Source of the DNA: Ambrosia x helenae
Taxonomy: Eukaryota; Streptophyta; Magnoliopsida; Asterales; Asteraceae
Direction of reading: 5' to 3'
NCBI GenBank assembly: GCA_030844895.1
Contig: CM061229.1
Coordinates: 105,770,975-105,834,974 of the forward strand
DNA length: 64,000 nucleotides
Below the pieces are notes generated by a model. It made no database searches. It saw only the letters and a list, made by a program, of their open reading frames with translations, and was not told where the DNA came from. The first letter of the stretch is position 1, and every line of letters starts with the position of its first letter. Shown piece by piece: positions 1-11,587 of the stretch. The position numbers and the translations under genes were made by a program.

Positions 1-467
1 GTATCATATGTTAAAATCAAAGATGTTAACAACTTCAAGTAATTTCATATTGGCAGCAGAGATCAAATGGGTCAATTACACCTCTTGAATATCTAAAATC
101 TACACTTCTATTGTATGAATGAAATTTTATAAACAATATGAAAACAGATCAAATAACACTTGCTTTTCAGCTTTTACACTAAAATGACTATGCAAAATAT
201 AGTATATATCTCACTATATACCTATTTATTTTTTGTTTCATTAGACAACCAATAAAAAAAAAAAGACAGATTGATGAGATCCTTCATCGGCTACCGAAGC
301 TGAAAATTCACATTGTGCAGAAAACAAAAACTAAGATTCCAGCAAAATTTTGGGTGTATCATATGTTAAAAATCAAAGATGTTAACAACTTCTAGTAATT
401 TCATATTGGCAGCAGAGATAAAATGGGTCAATTACACCTCTTGAATATCTAAAATCTATACCTCGGA
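1..467. repeat. Direct repeat pair, about 110 bp, 355 bp apart
   Basis: Positions 1-111 recur at 356-467 with only a few differences (one inserted A, a few substitutions); both copies start GTATCATATGTTAAAA. The 245 bp between them is AT-rich and shows no open frame of note. This looks like a local segmental duplication. It is not assigned to a transposon family, and since the window begins inside copy 1 the unit may extend further left. Confidence 0.8.
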
Positions 468-1151
468 TCCTACATGCAACCAAATTTAGAAATGAATTGC
501 GCTAACCTGTGTGTTGATACGCCTTTTTCTTGGTACAGAGATCCCTAATTGTGAATCTGACCCATTGCAAGCGTCTTTTCTTAGTTTCTTTCATGTACAT
601 CAGCTATGTTCATTATCCTCTATGCATTTCTATTCTGCGTTTCTACTGCATTGATATCTTGTACGATAGATCGCTTTGTATCTGCATTCATTATGGTATT
701 ATACACAAAACATATGAAAGGTTAGAATATATATACGCATAACCGAAATGATTAAAAAACCGGAAATACCTCATTTAATTCTTCAAGCTTTTGCTGCCTT
801 TTCAAGCAATTCAAAAAGTCATGCATAAGTTAAAGATTCGAGTCAGCTTCTTGCTTTATTCTCCTTTTCTAAACTTTAAGAGGATTTAACAAACTATCCA
901 GTTTCTTCACTAACACGTCGCGTCTCTGCCTAAGACAATGGGATAAAAGAGTCCCAGGCAGACGTATTGAACATATAAAATGAGCTCACTTTTACTTACT
1001 ACATTAACGGGCTGAGTCATTTTCTATGGTTCTAATATGAACTAAAAAATAATGATAATAATAGATACCATTAGGAAGCTCTGTATCTAAGACTCTAAGA
1101 GGTTCATGTTTTCCAGCGTCTCAAGACCCAGCCTCCTCCAACTCCAACCAA

Positions 1152-1154
<3 letters not shown>
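468..1154. other. Non-coding stretch, nothing recognised
   Basis: A 70-codon open frame at 530-742 has low-complexity, AT-driven composition and no recognisable motif, so it is not annotated as a gene. No element ends or repeats were found here. Confidence 0.4.

Positions 1155-1184
<30 letters not shown>
1155..1184. repeat. Poly-A tract (30 bp)
   Basis: An uninterrupted run of A lies just beyond the 3' side of the minus-strand LINE fragment. On the LINE's own strand it reads as poly-T, so it is not a normal LINE poly-A tail. It may belong to a different insertion. Confidence 0.7.
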
Positions 1185-1186
<2 letters not shown>

Positions 1187-1189
1187 AAC

Positions 1190-1612
1190 GTATAACTTCA
1201 TTAACAAAGGACAACCCTCAAACAAAGGACCGCCACTAAGGGCTTACAAAATATACATAGGATAATGCGACCATGCCTTCCACTCTAAATTTTTAAAGTT
1301 AGAGCGGTTTTTAAGCCAAAGAAACAACATCGATTTAACTAAAGCAAACCTTTTTATTTCTCGCTTTCCATAACGCCCCGCAGACGACCATCAAGATGCC
1401 TCTAAGAATCCTTTTGAACCATTTGGTTTGCTTCCGCTGCCTCGGCAACAGCAGCAGGTCCTTAATACTCGAAAAATTCATTGGCGTTAAGTTGCACCAG
1501 CTCCATATCGACTGCCAAACACCGAATGAAAAGCCACAGCCCACGAACATATGTTCAGCCGATTCTGATTCAGCCTCACACAATGTGCGCAGGACTGTGA
1601 TTTAGTATTGGG
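1190..1612 (-). pseudogene. LINE ORF2 C-terminal fragment (zf-RVT region)
   Basis: The minus-strand reading gives the C-terminal part of a plant L1-type LINE ORF2: a degenerate zinc-knuckle-like zf-RVT motif (CEAESESAEHMFVGC) followed by FGVWQSIWSWC and the LWKARNKKVCF tail typical of these proteins. The longest open piece is 1335-1583. The reverse transcriptase and endonuclease are absent and the reading frame breaks upstream, so this is a 5'-truncated relic. The same domain is present intact at residues 1056-1140 of the LINE at 42067-45729. Confidence 0.75.
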
Positions 1613-3808
1613 TTGACAACATAGCCACAACCATCATCGTAGCTCTTTTCCATCAAAGCAAAGAAAATATGTATGCTATTATCGTCATCAGTAAGCCACA
1701 ATTTATTCTAGACAATGAGAAGAAACCATCTTGAAGTGAACAAATTTCCATTCTGATATAACTATTGCTTTCAGTCTACCAGATTTTTACTTATTTCGGT
1801 ATTTTTAACGGCTCAGAACAGGTAAAGTGGTTATCATGGCGGCATAACAGGTTGCGATTAGCAAATAGTGTACTCTCCATCCTTGTTATGCAACGTCAAA
1901 CCTGATTTTCTTTCACTTACAACATCATAGCCGGCAAAGAAATTCAAGATGCAACGACCGAATAGGACCTGATCTTAAAAACTCCTCATTCCAACATTTC
2001 GGTCAGCCATTAAGCTGGGTGATAATGGCCAAAGCGAATCAACGTATAAAAATCCGTATATAAAATCTGAAAAGAAATACACTAAACAATTGAAGGTATA
2101 CTTTATTAGATAGGTTAGTTGATAAAAGGGACATAAATAACAGAATAATTACAACTATGCCCACAAATCAGATTACTGTTCAAAGTCAAAGGTTTATAAA
2201 CTGCAGCTCAAAGGCTCCGAAACGCAAGTTCATTGTGGCTGCAAATAATATAATTGCCACGCCAAAACAATGAGCATACCATTTTTTGCTGTCAGTCTCG
2301 CCTAACAGCGTATAAGGCGTATCAGAAACGCCAGTTCATTATCGCCTAACAGCATATAAGGCATAAATACGTGCATCGATGATTCAAAAGGAATGAAGAT
2401 ATCATCCACAAAATACCAAAATGCCTCAAGAAACCACTTTATACAGTTGCTACTTTTCTGCAACATCTGATCGTTGTAACCAGGGGATGTGTTTCTTATC
2501 AATCAGTGTTGTGGCTTAGATCTTGTAGGAAAACATGGCGGGAAGGTGGGTTGCAGGCACTCACCTACCATCCAACACCCATGCCATGCTATTCTCGTCA
2601 CATGTCCGTATAAATCCGAGACTCATCACTGCCACCAAGTAAACCATTAACACAGATCATTGTTTCCACCAGACTAACATACAAATCAGATGTGTATAAA
2701 AGCATCAGATCATTTCAAATGTGTATAAAAGCATCATTATTTCAGATTTTGAAAACCACTTATTAAGAAATATGTTATATATTATGATGCTTTTCAGATG
2801 TGTATCGTTATGTAACTGTAAACTAACATTGCTCCTCAACACACACCATCTCCTCTCAACAATCAATCAACAAAAAAGCATCTGCATTATCATAAAGACC
2901 CCTATTATTCAAAACATAATTCACCTAAACTCCGTTACTTTAATTTACCTAAAAAATGTTTTACCGGAATTTGGTCAGAATCCGAAAGGACCACGCAACC
3001 CTCTGCTACACCCATCTGCACCACCACCAACGCCACCAACTTCTGCTGCTACAACCATGTATACCATCACAAAACCACAAAAAAATCAAATCAAATAAAA
3101 TCAAACCTCACAATTATAACAATAACAACAATAATAATAATATAAAAACCCTTTCTTACAACTACAAATCAACAGCTAACATCTAATGGATCTGAATATT
3201 GAGATTCAATGTGAACCCAGATCTAATTTCATCTCAGGTAAAAGCGACGCAACATTCGTCAAACCAGATTCAAAATTACGAAATCTGACCTTGGGGTTTG
3301 TCGTTCTACTCGAAAAAGGGACATGCATCTTGATCGGAATCTTTGTCCGATGGTGGTGTGAATGGCGGCGGAAACATGGCGGTGGTGGTGAACGGGCGCG
3401 ATGCCTCCCCAAATCCATTTATAGTTTGTTTATGAGAGTAAGAGATGAAGATGAGATGTTGTTGTGGTTGTGGGAGACGTAGATGTGGTAAAGGTTGGTC
3501 GCTGGAGGATAAGGGTTTGGCGGTGGGTTTGGCGATAGGTATGGCGGTCACAGAAAAAGAAATGAAATGAGAAAATTAGGTTAGTTGATAAAAGGGACAT
3601 AAATAACAGAATAATTACAACTATGCCCTCAAATCAGATTACTGTTCAAAGTCTAAGGTTTATTATATATAGTATAATTATAAGAGCATTACTTATCCCT
3701 TAATAAAAGTAAAAGGAGTAAGATGATTTATACATAGACAAAATTACTTGTCGGGGAAATTTTAGAATACGACTGTTTTAACGATTTAGATAATAAAGAC
3801 AGTTCCTG
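1613..3808. other. Non-coding stretch with 86-bp direct repeats
   Basis: No convincing gene. An 86-bp sequence at 2111-2196 recurs at 3577-3662 with about three differences; both copies begin TAGGTTAGTTGATAAAAGGG. At 2306-2370 a short word (CGCCTAACAGC.TATAAGGC) occurs twice. The interval 3186-3560 is richer in G+C and has overlapping open frames on both strands (98 codons plus, 81 codons minus). None matches a family I recognise. The 86-bp pair could be the remains of an element's ends or a duplicated host segment. Confidence 0.5.
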
Positions 3809-4032
3809 TGTTTTTGGGTGGCTTCGGTTAAAAAGCTAATTTATCATGCCACCCCTCTTCCTACTCTTGAGGGAAATTTTTGGGTCCCGGTGAAAGTCAA
3901 CGCTTTATCTTGGTGTGCTCCCCAATTATTTCACCTTCCCACTACTGATAATCTGATTAAGAGAAAAATTCTATCTAGTCCGCATATTTGTAGTTGTTGC
4001 ATGATTTCGGGTGAGTCTATTGATCATGTATT
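3809..4032 (+). pseudogene. LINE ORF2 zf-RVT fragment, cut by copia LTR
   Basis: The plus-strand frame from about 3818 reads as the zf-RVT region of a plant LINE ORF2: FWVPVKVNALSW, then IKRKILSSPHICSCCM and ESIDHVF, the Cys-Cys-His arrangement of that domain. The reading stops exactly where a copia LTR begins at 4033; the 5 bp before it (GTATT, 4028-4032) would be one copy of the target duplication. The rest of the LINE was not found in the window. Confidence 0.75.
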
Positions 4033-4849
4033 TGTTGGGAATCATGGTATCAAATACACAGCGGAAGCAGTTTTATTTATTAATAATCGATTATATACAA
4101 TATATAATATGAGCCGATTTATATATATAAAATATATGTTTAATTTTATTAATCCAATTAACAAAATATTCCCAATTAGGATCTCGGTTAAACGCGTATA
4201 AACAAATAAATAATGAACAACCATAGGGGGTTTAGTAATCAACCTTTGACGACTACACCGGAATTGTAACACGCGGGTTACAACGAATCCTCGCTAGTAG
4301 GGACTTCACACCCGAGCACTGGCCAACCGAAAACAACACTTTGCAAGACGAAGGCAGCGATGATGGTGGTTTGCGGCGGACAAAGGGGCAGTGGCTCCTA
4401 AGGGTGGCCGCAAATCTTGAAGAGGAGACAAGGGTTATGTTGTTTTATCTTTTCAAAAACATGTGTGATTAGAGTTTAATCTATCACACCTATTTATAAA
4501 GATAAAAGGCACTTGACCACTTAATTAGTCAAAGTCATTCACTTGACCATTTGACTAGTCAAGGACTTGACCAATTAATTAGTCAAAGTCATACACTTGA
4601 CCATTTGACTAGTCAAAGACTTGACAACTTAATTAGTCAAAGTCATACACTTGACCATTTGACTAGTCAAAGTGTAAACTTTACTATTTAGTCCCTCGAG
4701 TTCAAAACTATTATTATTTCAGAAATAATAATCCACCAACACATGAACTTATCTGATTCGTGTACCAACGTGTAACTCTTCGGATCGTACCGGGTCGGGT
4801 TACGTTGACCTCGACTTTTAATTACATCGGACATACTATATATCCAACA
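4033..4849 (-). mobile_element. Ty1/copia 3' LTR (minus-strand element)
   Basis: The LTR starts TGTTGGGA and ends TATCCAACA on the plus strand, giving TGTTGG/CCAACA inverted ends. Immediately next to its right end the minus strand reads AAGTGGGAGAT, the polypurine tract typical of plant copia elements, so this is the 3' LTR of the element coded on the minus strand. Length is 817 bp. It lies inside a LINE fragment. No second copy of this LTR was found, so the 5' half of the element has been lost. Confidence 0.8.
4511..4674. repeat. 54-bp tandem repeat, three copies, in copia LTR
   Basis: Three head-to-tail units start at 4511, 4565 and 4619. Each contains ACTTGACCA, TTAATTAGTCAAAGTCAT and CATTTGACTAGTCAAAG. 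The GTCAAAG / CTTTGAC words are partly self-complementary. The array sits in the middle of the 817-bp LTR. Confidence 0.85.
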
Positions 4850-7531
4850 ATCTCCCACTTGGACGATTTTAATTAAATGAGTCAACATGCGCAGAGTTGG
4901 ACGCCTAGCTGCATCGCATTGCGCCCAAACCAGTATGACACTTTACAGTCGTCAACTAGTTCTTTGAGTTCAAGTAACGCTTTACTTAACCAAATACTAT
5001 AGCCCTGATAATTCTATCAATAAGTCCCTTCTGTATAGACATCCGTTGATCATAAGACATGGATCATTCATTCTTATATAGTGATCAACCATTCTCTATT
5101 CTCGTCTCTAATTCAAAGTTGTCTAACGAACTACCTTAGTCCGAGCGTGGCCACGCGTTTATACCAGTTTGAATTAACGAGGGCGCCAGAATGTCTAGAC
5201 TTCTAATCCTATAGAAGTACAGAATTCCATCAGCGTCATACAACTCCCACTTAATCTTGGATTTCTCCCAACGATACCCTTATTACTACCCATGTTTCAG
5301 GACAGTGCTAGATAACATCAAGGATAATCCTTGATCAATGTAGTTTAATATGTGCCTTAGGAAAAAGGACAGATTGAACATATCAATATCAAAACATCTC
5401 ATGACACAGATCCATGGAGATCGTTTTGAAGCGAGTTACATCCAATATCATTCCCTAATGATATCTGTGAATTATGATTCTCAAACCATTGAGTTATTCA
5501 TCTCATGAATACAATCATCTCAATTCACAATAGTCTTACATTCAAATTCATTCCCATGTAATTTGATCGACTATGGATATTTAGAATACTCTTATTCAAG
5601 GATTTAAACATACAAATAATGAACACGGTCACAAAATATTTAAATTTGCATTTAACCCATTAAATCAAATAAATATTCAATGTAACTGTTATAGTTCAAA
5701 ATAAAACACCAATACTAATTACAGATCATGCCCACTGTCTAGCAACTCTAAGCCCTATCTTTTAGCATGCTCCTCATGTTTAGCTTGAGGTAAAGGCTTA
5801 GTAAAGGGGGTCAGCCAGATTTAGATCTGTATGAACTTTGTTTATCATGATGTCTCCACGTTCTACTATCTCTCTAATATAGTGGAATTTCCTGAGTATA
5901 TACCTTGTGGTCTGGTGTGACCTTGGTTCCTTTGCAAGAGCAATGGCACCAGTGTTGTCACACAGTATCTTGATTGGTTTCTTTATGCTAGGCATAACAT
6001 CAAGATCACCAATGAACTTCTTCATCTAGGCAGCCTCCTTTGCAGCATCCGATGCAACATTGTATTCTGATTCACAGGTGGATTAAGCAACCACACTTTG
6101 CTTAAAGCTGTTCCAAGTTACAGCCCCACCATTCAGAATGAAAACATATCCCATTTGTGACCTTGAATCATCACGATCAGTCTGCAAGCTTGCATCAGTA
6201 TAACACTTAACTGACAGCTCCTCATCCAGTCCTCCATATATTAAGAACATGTCATTAGTCCTTCTCAAGTACTTAAGAATGTTCTTCACTGCAGCCCAGT
6301 GACTCTCTCCTGGGTTCTGTTGATATCTACTCGTCATGCTAAGAGCATACGAGACATTAGGTCTAGTACACAACATAGCATACATGATGGAACCAATAGC
6401 AGAAGCATATGGAACTCTTTCCATTTTCTTCCTTTCCTCTTCAGTGTTTGCACACTGCTTGTTATTAATAATGGTTCCATGTGCCATGGGCAAGAGCCCC
6501 CTTTTTTGAGTCTTGCATTGAGAAGCGTCGTAAGACCTTATCAATATATGTACTTTGACTCAAACCCAATAACCGCTTTGATCTATCTATATAAATCTTT
6601 ATTCCCAGAATATAAACGGCTTCACCAAGGTCTTTCATTGCGAAACATTTACCCAACCAGGTCTTAACATCTTTTAGCATAGGGATATTGTTTCCAATGA
6701 TTAGTATGTCATCTACATACAGTATAAGAAAAGTGATATAGCTCCCACTAGATTTCTTGTAAACACACGGTTCATCTTCGTTCTTGATAAAACCAAACTC
6801 TTTGATTTTCTGATCAAAACGGAGATTCCAGCTGCGAGATGCTTGCTTTAATCCATAGATGGATTTATTCAGCTTGCACACCTTATTAGGATTCTTTTGA
6901 TCGACAAAACCTTCAGGTTGAACCATATAGACATCTTCCAGTAACTGTCCATTAAGGAACGCGGTTTTGACATCCATCTGCCTTATCTCATAGTCATAAT
7001 ATGCAGCAATGGCAAGTAGAATTCTAATAGACTTAAGAATGGCTACTAGCAAGAAAATTTCCTCATAATCAATTCCTTGTGTCTGAGTAAAACCTTTCGC
7101 TACAAACCTTGCTTTGTAGGTTTGCACATTCCTATCCATGTCAGTCTTCTTCTTGAAGATCCATTTGTTTCCCACAGTCCCACATTCGGTAGGAAGATCA
7201 ACCAAATCCCAGACTTGGTTATCATACATGGATTGCATCTCTGCATTCATGGCTTCTTGCCATTTCTTGGATTCTGAATCCAAGATTGCAGCTTTGTAAG
7301 TAGTAGGCTCAGTTTCATCAATCATGAAGATATCATCATACCTTACCGGTGCACGACGATCCCTAATACTTTTCCGAACACTTGGTGTTTCTGTTGTTTC
7401 TTGAGTCCTCTCAGTCTCAACTTCAACAACTGGATCAGTTACATCTGGTTCTGTCTGAACAGCTGGTTCAGTCACTTGTGATTCTCGAATTTCTTCAAGA
7501 TCCACATGGTTATCTCCAATCCCTCGCGCCA
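4850..7531 (-). pseudogene. Ty1/copia polyprotein 3' part (RT-RNase H), broken
   Basis: The minus strand from 7531 down to about 5711 encodes the end of a copia Pol polyprotein: the linker after integrase (residues rich in E/T ending in RRAPVRYDD), then reverse transcriptase with KWIFKKKTDMDRNVQTYKAR, MDVKTAFLNG, IYGLKQASRSWN and the catalytic YVDDILIIGN, then RNase H with CYTDASLQTD and LCDNTGAIALAKEPRSHQ. It is defective: the frame shifts near 6520, stops interrupt it around 6083 and 6030, and a one-base slip occurs near 5800 in DPLYTK. Gag, protease and integrase are missing because the sequence is cut at 7531 by a gypsy-type LTR. The 860 bp from 4850 to 5710 is the untranslated 3' region ending at the polypurine tract. 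Confidence 0.9.
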
Positions 7532-8987
7532 TGTGACAACCTGCACCCTTCACTCTTCATAAATGTGCATAATTGGTTCCTCAACTATTTCAAAATTTTC
7601 ATATTTAACCCTCGTATTTTAATAGGACCAAAATTCACAATTTAATAAAACTTATAATTTTTATAAGTAAAAGTATGCACGTTTTATACTCACATCTACA
7701 CCCGAGCACATATGTTTCAGACCTTGATACTCAAAGCCCTTAATTTTCGGTCCTAAAACAACTTAGAAACAAAAGGAAACAAGTTTATAACTTAAAATTG
7801 ATTAAAATAGAAAATTTATTTTTTTTAGCCCTCGCGGTCCGCTAAGACAGTCAAACAGTCAAAGTTCCAATCAAAGTCCTAGTCAAAGTCTTAGTCAAAG
7901 AGTCAAAGTCCTAGTCAAATATTCAATTCATCATAAAACCTTACTTTATGGTGTTGACCAATTTTAATGGATAATTGAATCCAAAACTAGTATAAAAACC
8001 CACCTATGACCCATTACACTTTGCACCTCTAATTCAATTTTCAATTCGATTAAACTTTCCCTCATACCTTTCTTCTAGAGTATATTACTTCTACATTTGA
8101 AGCTTTGATTATAAACTCTTGTAATTGGCGAATTGGAAGCTTGATATTTTTTCCTATTCGGTTTCTTTTCTTCTAAATTGGACTAGTTTCGTTGTTGAAC
8201 ATTTGGATTGCTCGCATTTTCATGCTCGCTTAGTCATATAGTCATTTGGCGAATGTGAGTACTTCCTATCCCCTTTTTGCTTTTATTCATTTTTGGGGTG
8301 TTACATGTACACTTATACAAATTACAAATACAAGTTCACATTTTTACAATACAATTCTAGTACTATGTGCATTTGCTTACAAACATGCTTTATGCTTAGA
8401 CATTACATGTAGAATACATTTGTACTTAGTGAAATCATTAACATTGTACAAGCCGACCTTAACATTGGATAACGCTATTGGATTGACAACCCGCCTAGGT
8501 TGATTCTTCCCCTTTTTCATCGGAGAATCTGTGGTCATTGTTAAGTTTTTATCCATTTATTGGATAAGTACACCGCCGTTCATTTAGTACATTATACAGT
8601 CACAGGGTTGATTTCGCTCATTTGTATGATACATAGTTTACATAATTGCATTGTAGCTTTGCACTTGAATTGTATACCATTTTTTCAACTTACTATATGT
8701 ATTAAAACTAGGAATGCTCACCAACATTTCTTATGTTGACAAAACCTATTTTGTACATGTTTCAGGTGCAGTTTGATCTTAGTTCCATAGCATTGGATTT
8801 TAGTGCTTGCTTTTAATAATTTATTTCAAATTTCATGTTTTGTTCAGACTTATGTATTTTTCCCATTTCATCCATGTAAGACAATTTAAACTATTCAATA
8901 ATATATTTACATTTTAGTACCATGTGCTTTTGAACAATCGTCACTACGTGACACCTCGATGATTCCGCCATCGGTTGGGGTGTTACA
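7532..8987 (+). mobile_element. Ty3/gypsy-type 5' LTR
   Basis: The LTR begins TGTGACAACCTGCACCC and ends CGGTTGGGGTGTTACA, directly followed by a primer-binding site start (TTGGTATC). The end is the reverse complement of the TGTAACACCCCAACCG start of the LTRs at 18220, 24070 and 29199, so all belong to one superfamily; this one is closest to the 18220 copy. It sits inside copia Pol; the 5 bp before it are CGCCA. A matching 3' LTR was not found downstream. Confidence 0.8.
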
Positions 8988-8989
8988 GA

Positions 8990-8997
8990 TTGGTATC
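8990..8997 (+). promoter_or_regulatory. Left half of split gypsy primer-binding site
   Basis: TTGGTATC at 8990-8997 is the start of the initiator-Met tRNA primer-binding site TGGTATCAGAGCC. The site continues after the solo LTR at 11588 as GTATCAGAGCC, GTATC being present on both sides as the target duplication. The intact form of the same site is at 29181-29196 on the minus strand of the young gypsy element. Confidence 0.85.
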
Positions 8998-9384
8998 TGT
9001 GACACCCGGCAAATTCTGGTTAACAACGTTGTCTAGATGAAAGTCTACCTTAGCGAGTCACGCGTATACTGTACTTATCTGGGTTAGTTAAGTCAGGTTA
9101 TGGTTCGGGAACTATCGGTTTAGTCTAGAGGATCATTGGATGTTGGTCTAGAGGTTCATTAGATGTCGGTCCTTAACCAAGTGTACAAACGGTGACGATT
9201 TGTAGGATCGTCAGGGCATACGGAACATACGAGTCTCGAGTCCCGGGAATTGGTGAACGAGTGTGAATATGTGTATTTACTTGTGTTATGTGTTTACAAT
9301 CATTATGTGACTTGTCGGTACGTTAATATGTATTAACATATGTTAAAACGGGGTTTAACGCGCAAAACACACGAAACTAACCCC

Positions 9385-9545
9385 TATAGGCGATTAGGAA
9401 GCCTAATCGCCCATAGGGGAGGCGAGTAGGCAACCATTGGGGCGAGTAGAAGGCTACTCGTGTGATGGTAGGGGCGATTAGGCCTAATCGTGTGAACATT
9501 CATGCGATTAGCCTCCCTAATCGTGTGTAAGGGCTGCATAATCGC
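9385..9545. repeat. Cluster 1 of GCGATTAGG/CCTAATCGC words in solo LTR
   Basis: The 9-bp word GCGATTAGG and its reverse complement CCTAATCGC, together with the variants GCGAGTAGG and CTACTCG, recur roughly ten times in 160 bp, often as adjacent inverted pairs (GGCGATTAGG-AAG-CCTAATCGCC). A second cluster lies at 10199-10430. Confidence 0.8.
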
Positions 9546-10198
9546 TAGTTACGTGCTGGACGACTAAAAACGACTATAAATACCATACTTGACCTCATAA
9601 ACTTCATTATACAAACCCTAGTCGTCCCATAACCTGCCCCAACACACACACAACCTCTGGAACGCGATTTTTGATCAAAACACAAGGATTCAAGCATAAT
9701 CCTTCATTCTTTCACAATTCTAAGGTTTGGTTTCCATCCATGAATCTTTATAAACGTTTTTAATCAATCCCTAATGGTCCAGACCTGTTCTAAAACGAAA
9801 AAGCTTTCTGAAAATCATTAATAAGGGTTGTTAATCGGATTCTAACTAGTATACATGTGTTATGGGTGTTTATGATTAGAAAGCTAAGGTTTTTATGATC
9901 CATGATGATAGATTAACATGTCATTAGGATTAATTCAGAATACTAATAATATTATGATGATGAAATCTGAGAATTGAGTATTAGGGTTATGATTACGCGT
10001 GTTTGTATGATGATTGCATGCTATGTGAATGGTGTTTGGATTACGTGATTTGCATGCAGGGCTGATAATACGAGGCAAAACGAAGGGTTTTGGTTGAAAC
10101 ATGTTTAGGATAGTGTTTGGGATGATATTGGGTGGTTACACACGTTCTGGATCTGATTTGGAGCGTTAAACGCGCGAAAAACCGGAACAGCAAGGTTA

Positions 10199-10430
10199 CA
10201 GGCGAGTAGCATTCCTAATCGCCTATGTTATAGGCGAGTAGGGTGCTAATCGCCTATAACTCATGCGATTAGGCCTACTCGTGTGACCTTAGGGGCGATT
10301 AGCCCTAATTGCTAGTTTTTTACATGCAATTAGCCCTAATTGCTAGTTTTTACATGCAATTAGCCCTAATTGCTAGTTTTTATATGCAATCAGTCCTAAA
10401 TGCTAGTTTACGTTTCCTAATCGCGTGTAC
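10199..10430. repeat. Cluster 2 of the same words plus 32-bp tandem array
   Basis: The GCGATTAGG/CCTAATCGC words recur, then grade into about four tandem units of roughly 32 bp (10309-10410) containing CAATTAGCCCTAATTGCTAG, itself a near-palindrome. The last unit is diverged (CAGTCCTAAATGCTAG). Confidence 0.8.
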
Positions 10431-11587
10431 TGCTGCTGTAAGTGTAAATTAGCATTCCGAGACCCGATTTGACATGTAGTAACATGCTAGGAACCTCGTA
10501 ACATATATAATAACTTGGTAACATATGTTTGGATGTAATTCGGTGATACGTGAACTATGTGCTATAACTTGTTGTGCGTTAACGTATGTTAAGTGTGATT
10601 GCATGATTGTCTGTTTAAGAGCGTAAACATAACACGGGGAGTCTCGGGTCACCAATGGGATGTCGAGTCTTGTACTTTGGGTCAGTTAAACAGTCACGGT
10701 GTTTTCAAACGAACTTGGTTATGGTCTGGACATCTAGGGACTAATTAACCTGCGGGTTATTAGTCTAAGTACTTGTAACTGTCATATGTTAGGTCGCCGC
10801 TTTACGGGACTAGCATAGCAGCTGAGTTTACTCGGGTTAAGGAGTAACGCAACTTAAGGTGAGTTTACGGCCCCTCTTTTAAACTGGTTTTATACTTTCG
10901 GGGGAGAAAACATGTGTTAAAACGATTATTTGGTAACTACTGTCATACTATGGGTTTCTATTGTGTACTACACGATCTTTGGAAGTCCCGGGGGAAACCA
11001 TGAATGTGCGGGTTTGCACAACGGGGAAATGTGAATAGCGCTATTGGGAGTGACCAACCCCGCTCGTCGGCTTGGAGGGCCGGGCGAGTGCATATTGTCT
11101 CAAACAGGAACTACAGGAACAACTGGTACTTTTCGGGCACAACATCTGGTATTCGAGTTAGTAATGGTTTTCCAATCGTGATAGTAACAAAACATACGCC
11201 TAGCTAGCGTACACTGGTTTTCGATTTGTTATAGTATGGACAGGTTGACTTGGTACTTGGATACAAAACCTGTAAACTCACCAGCATTTTTGTGCTGACG
11301 TAAACTTTTACATGTTTTCTCAGGTCGCTAAGGTAGCACAGTGGATCTAGGGCGCACGCGTCTGCACGGCGTCTAGCTAGAGTTGCATGATTTTACAAAC
11401 GTTGAACATTGGTTTATTATTAAATAATTGTTTTGAATAAGCTTCCGCTGTAAACGGGGATTTTAAACTATGTTTGGAAATTGCATTTATATTCATTTAG
11501 ACTTGTTTATTGTGATCGTTGGTTTGGATCCTGGTTTGTCATGCGCCTCGCGGTAAAACTCCGCAAGTGGATTTTGAGGGTGTGACA

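Larger units (their letters stand above)
8998..11587 (+). mobile_element. Solo LTR of a gypsy-type element, 2590 bp
   Basis: It begins TGTGACACCCGGC and ends GAGGGTGTGACA, a 10-bp perfect inverted end (TGTGACACCC/GGGTGTGACA). It is flanked by the exact 5-bp target duplication GTATC at 8993-8997 and 11588-11592. There is no internal region, primer-binding site, polypurine tract or coding frame beyond about 70 codons, so a solo LTR left by LTR-LTR recombination is the simplest reading. The same family occurs in reverse orientation at 57771-60554. Confidence 0.85.

Noticed and set aside
3186..3551. Short gene at 3186-3482
   Set aside because: Frames overlap on both strands with no recognised domain or clear promoter; GC-rich composition alone explains them.
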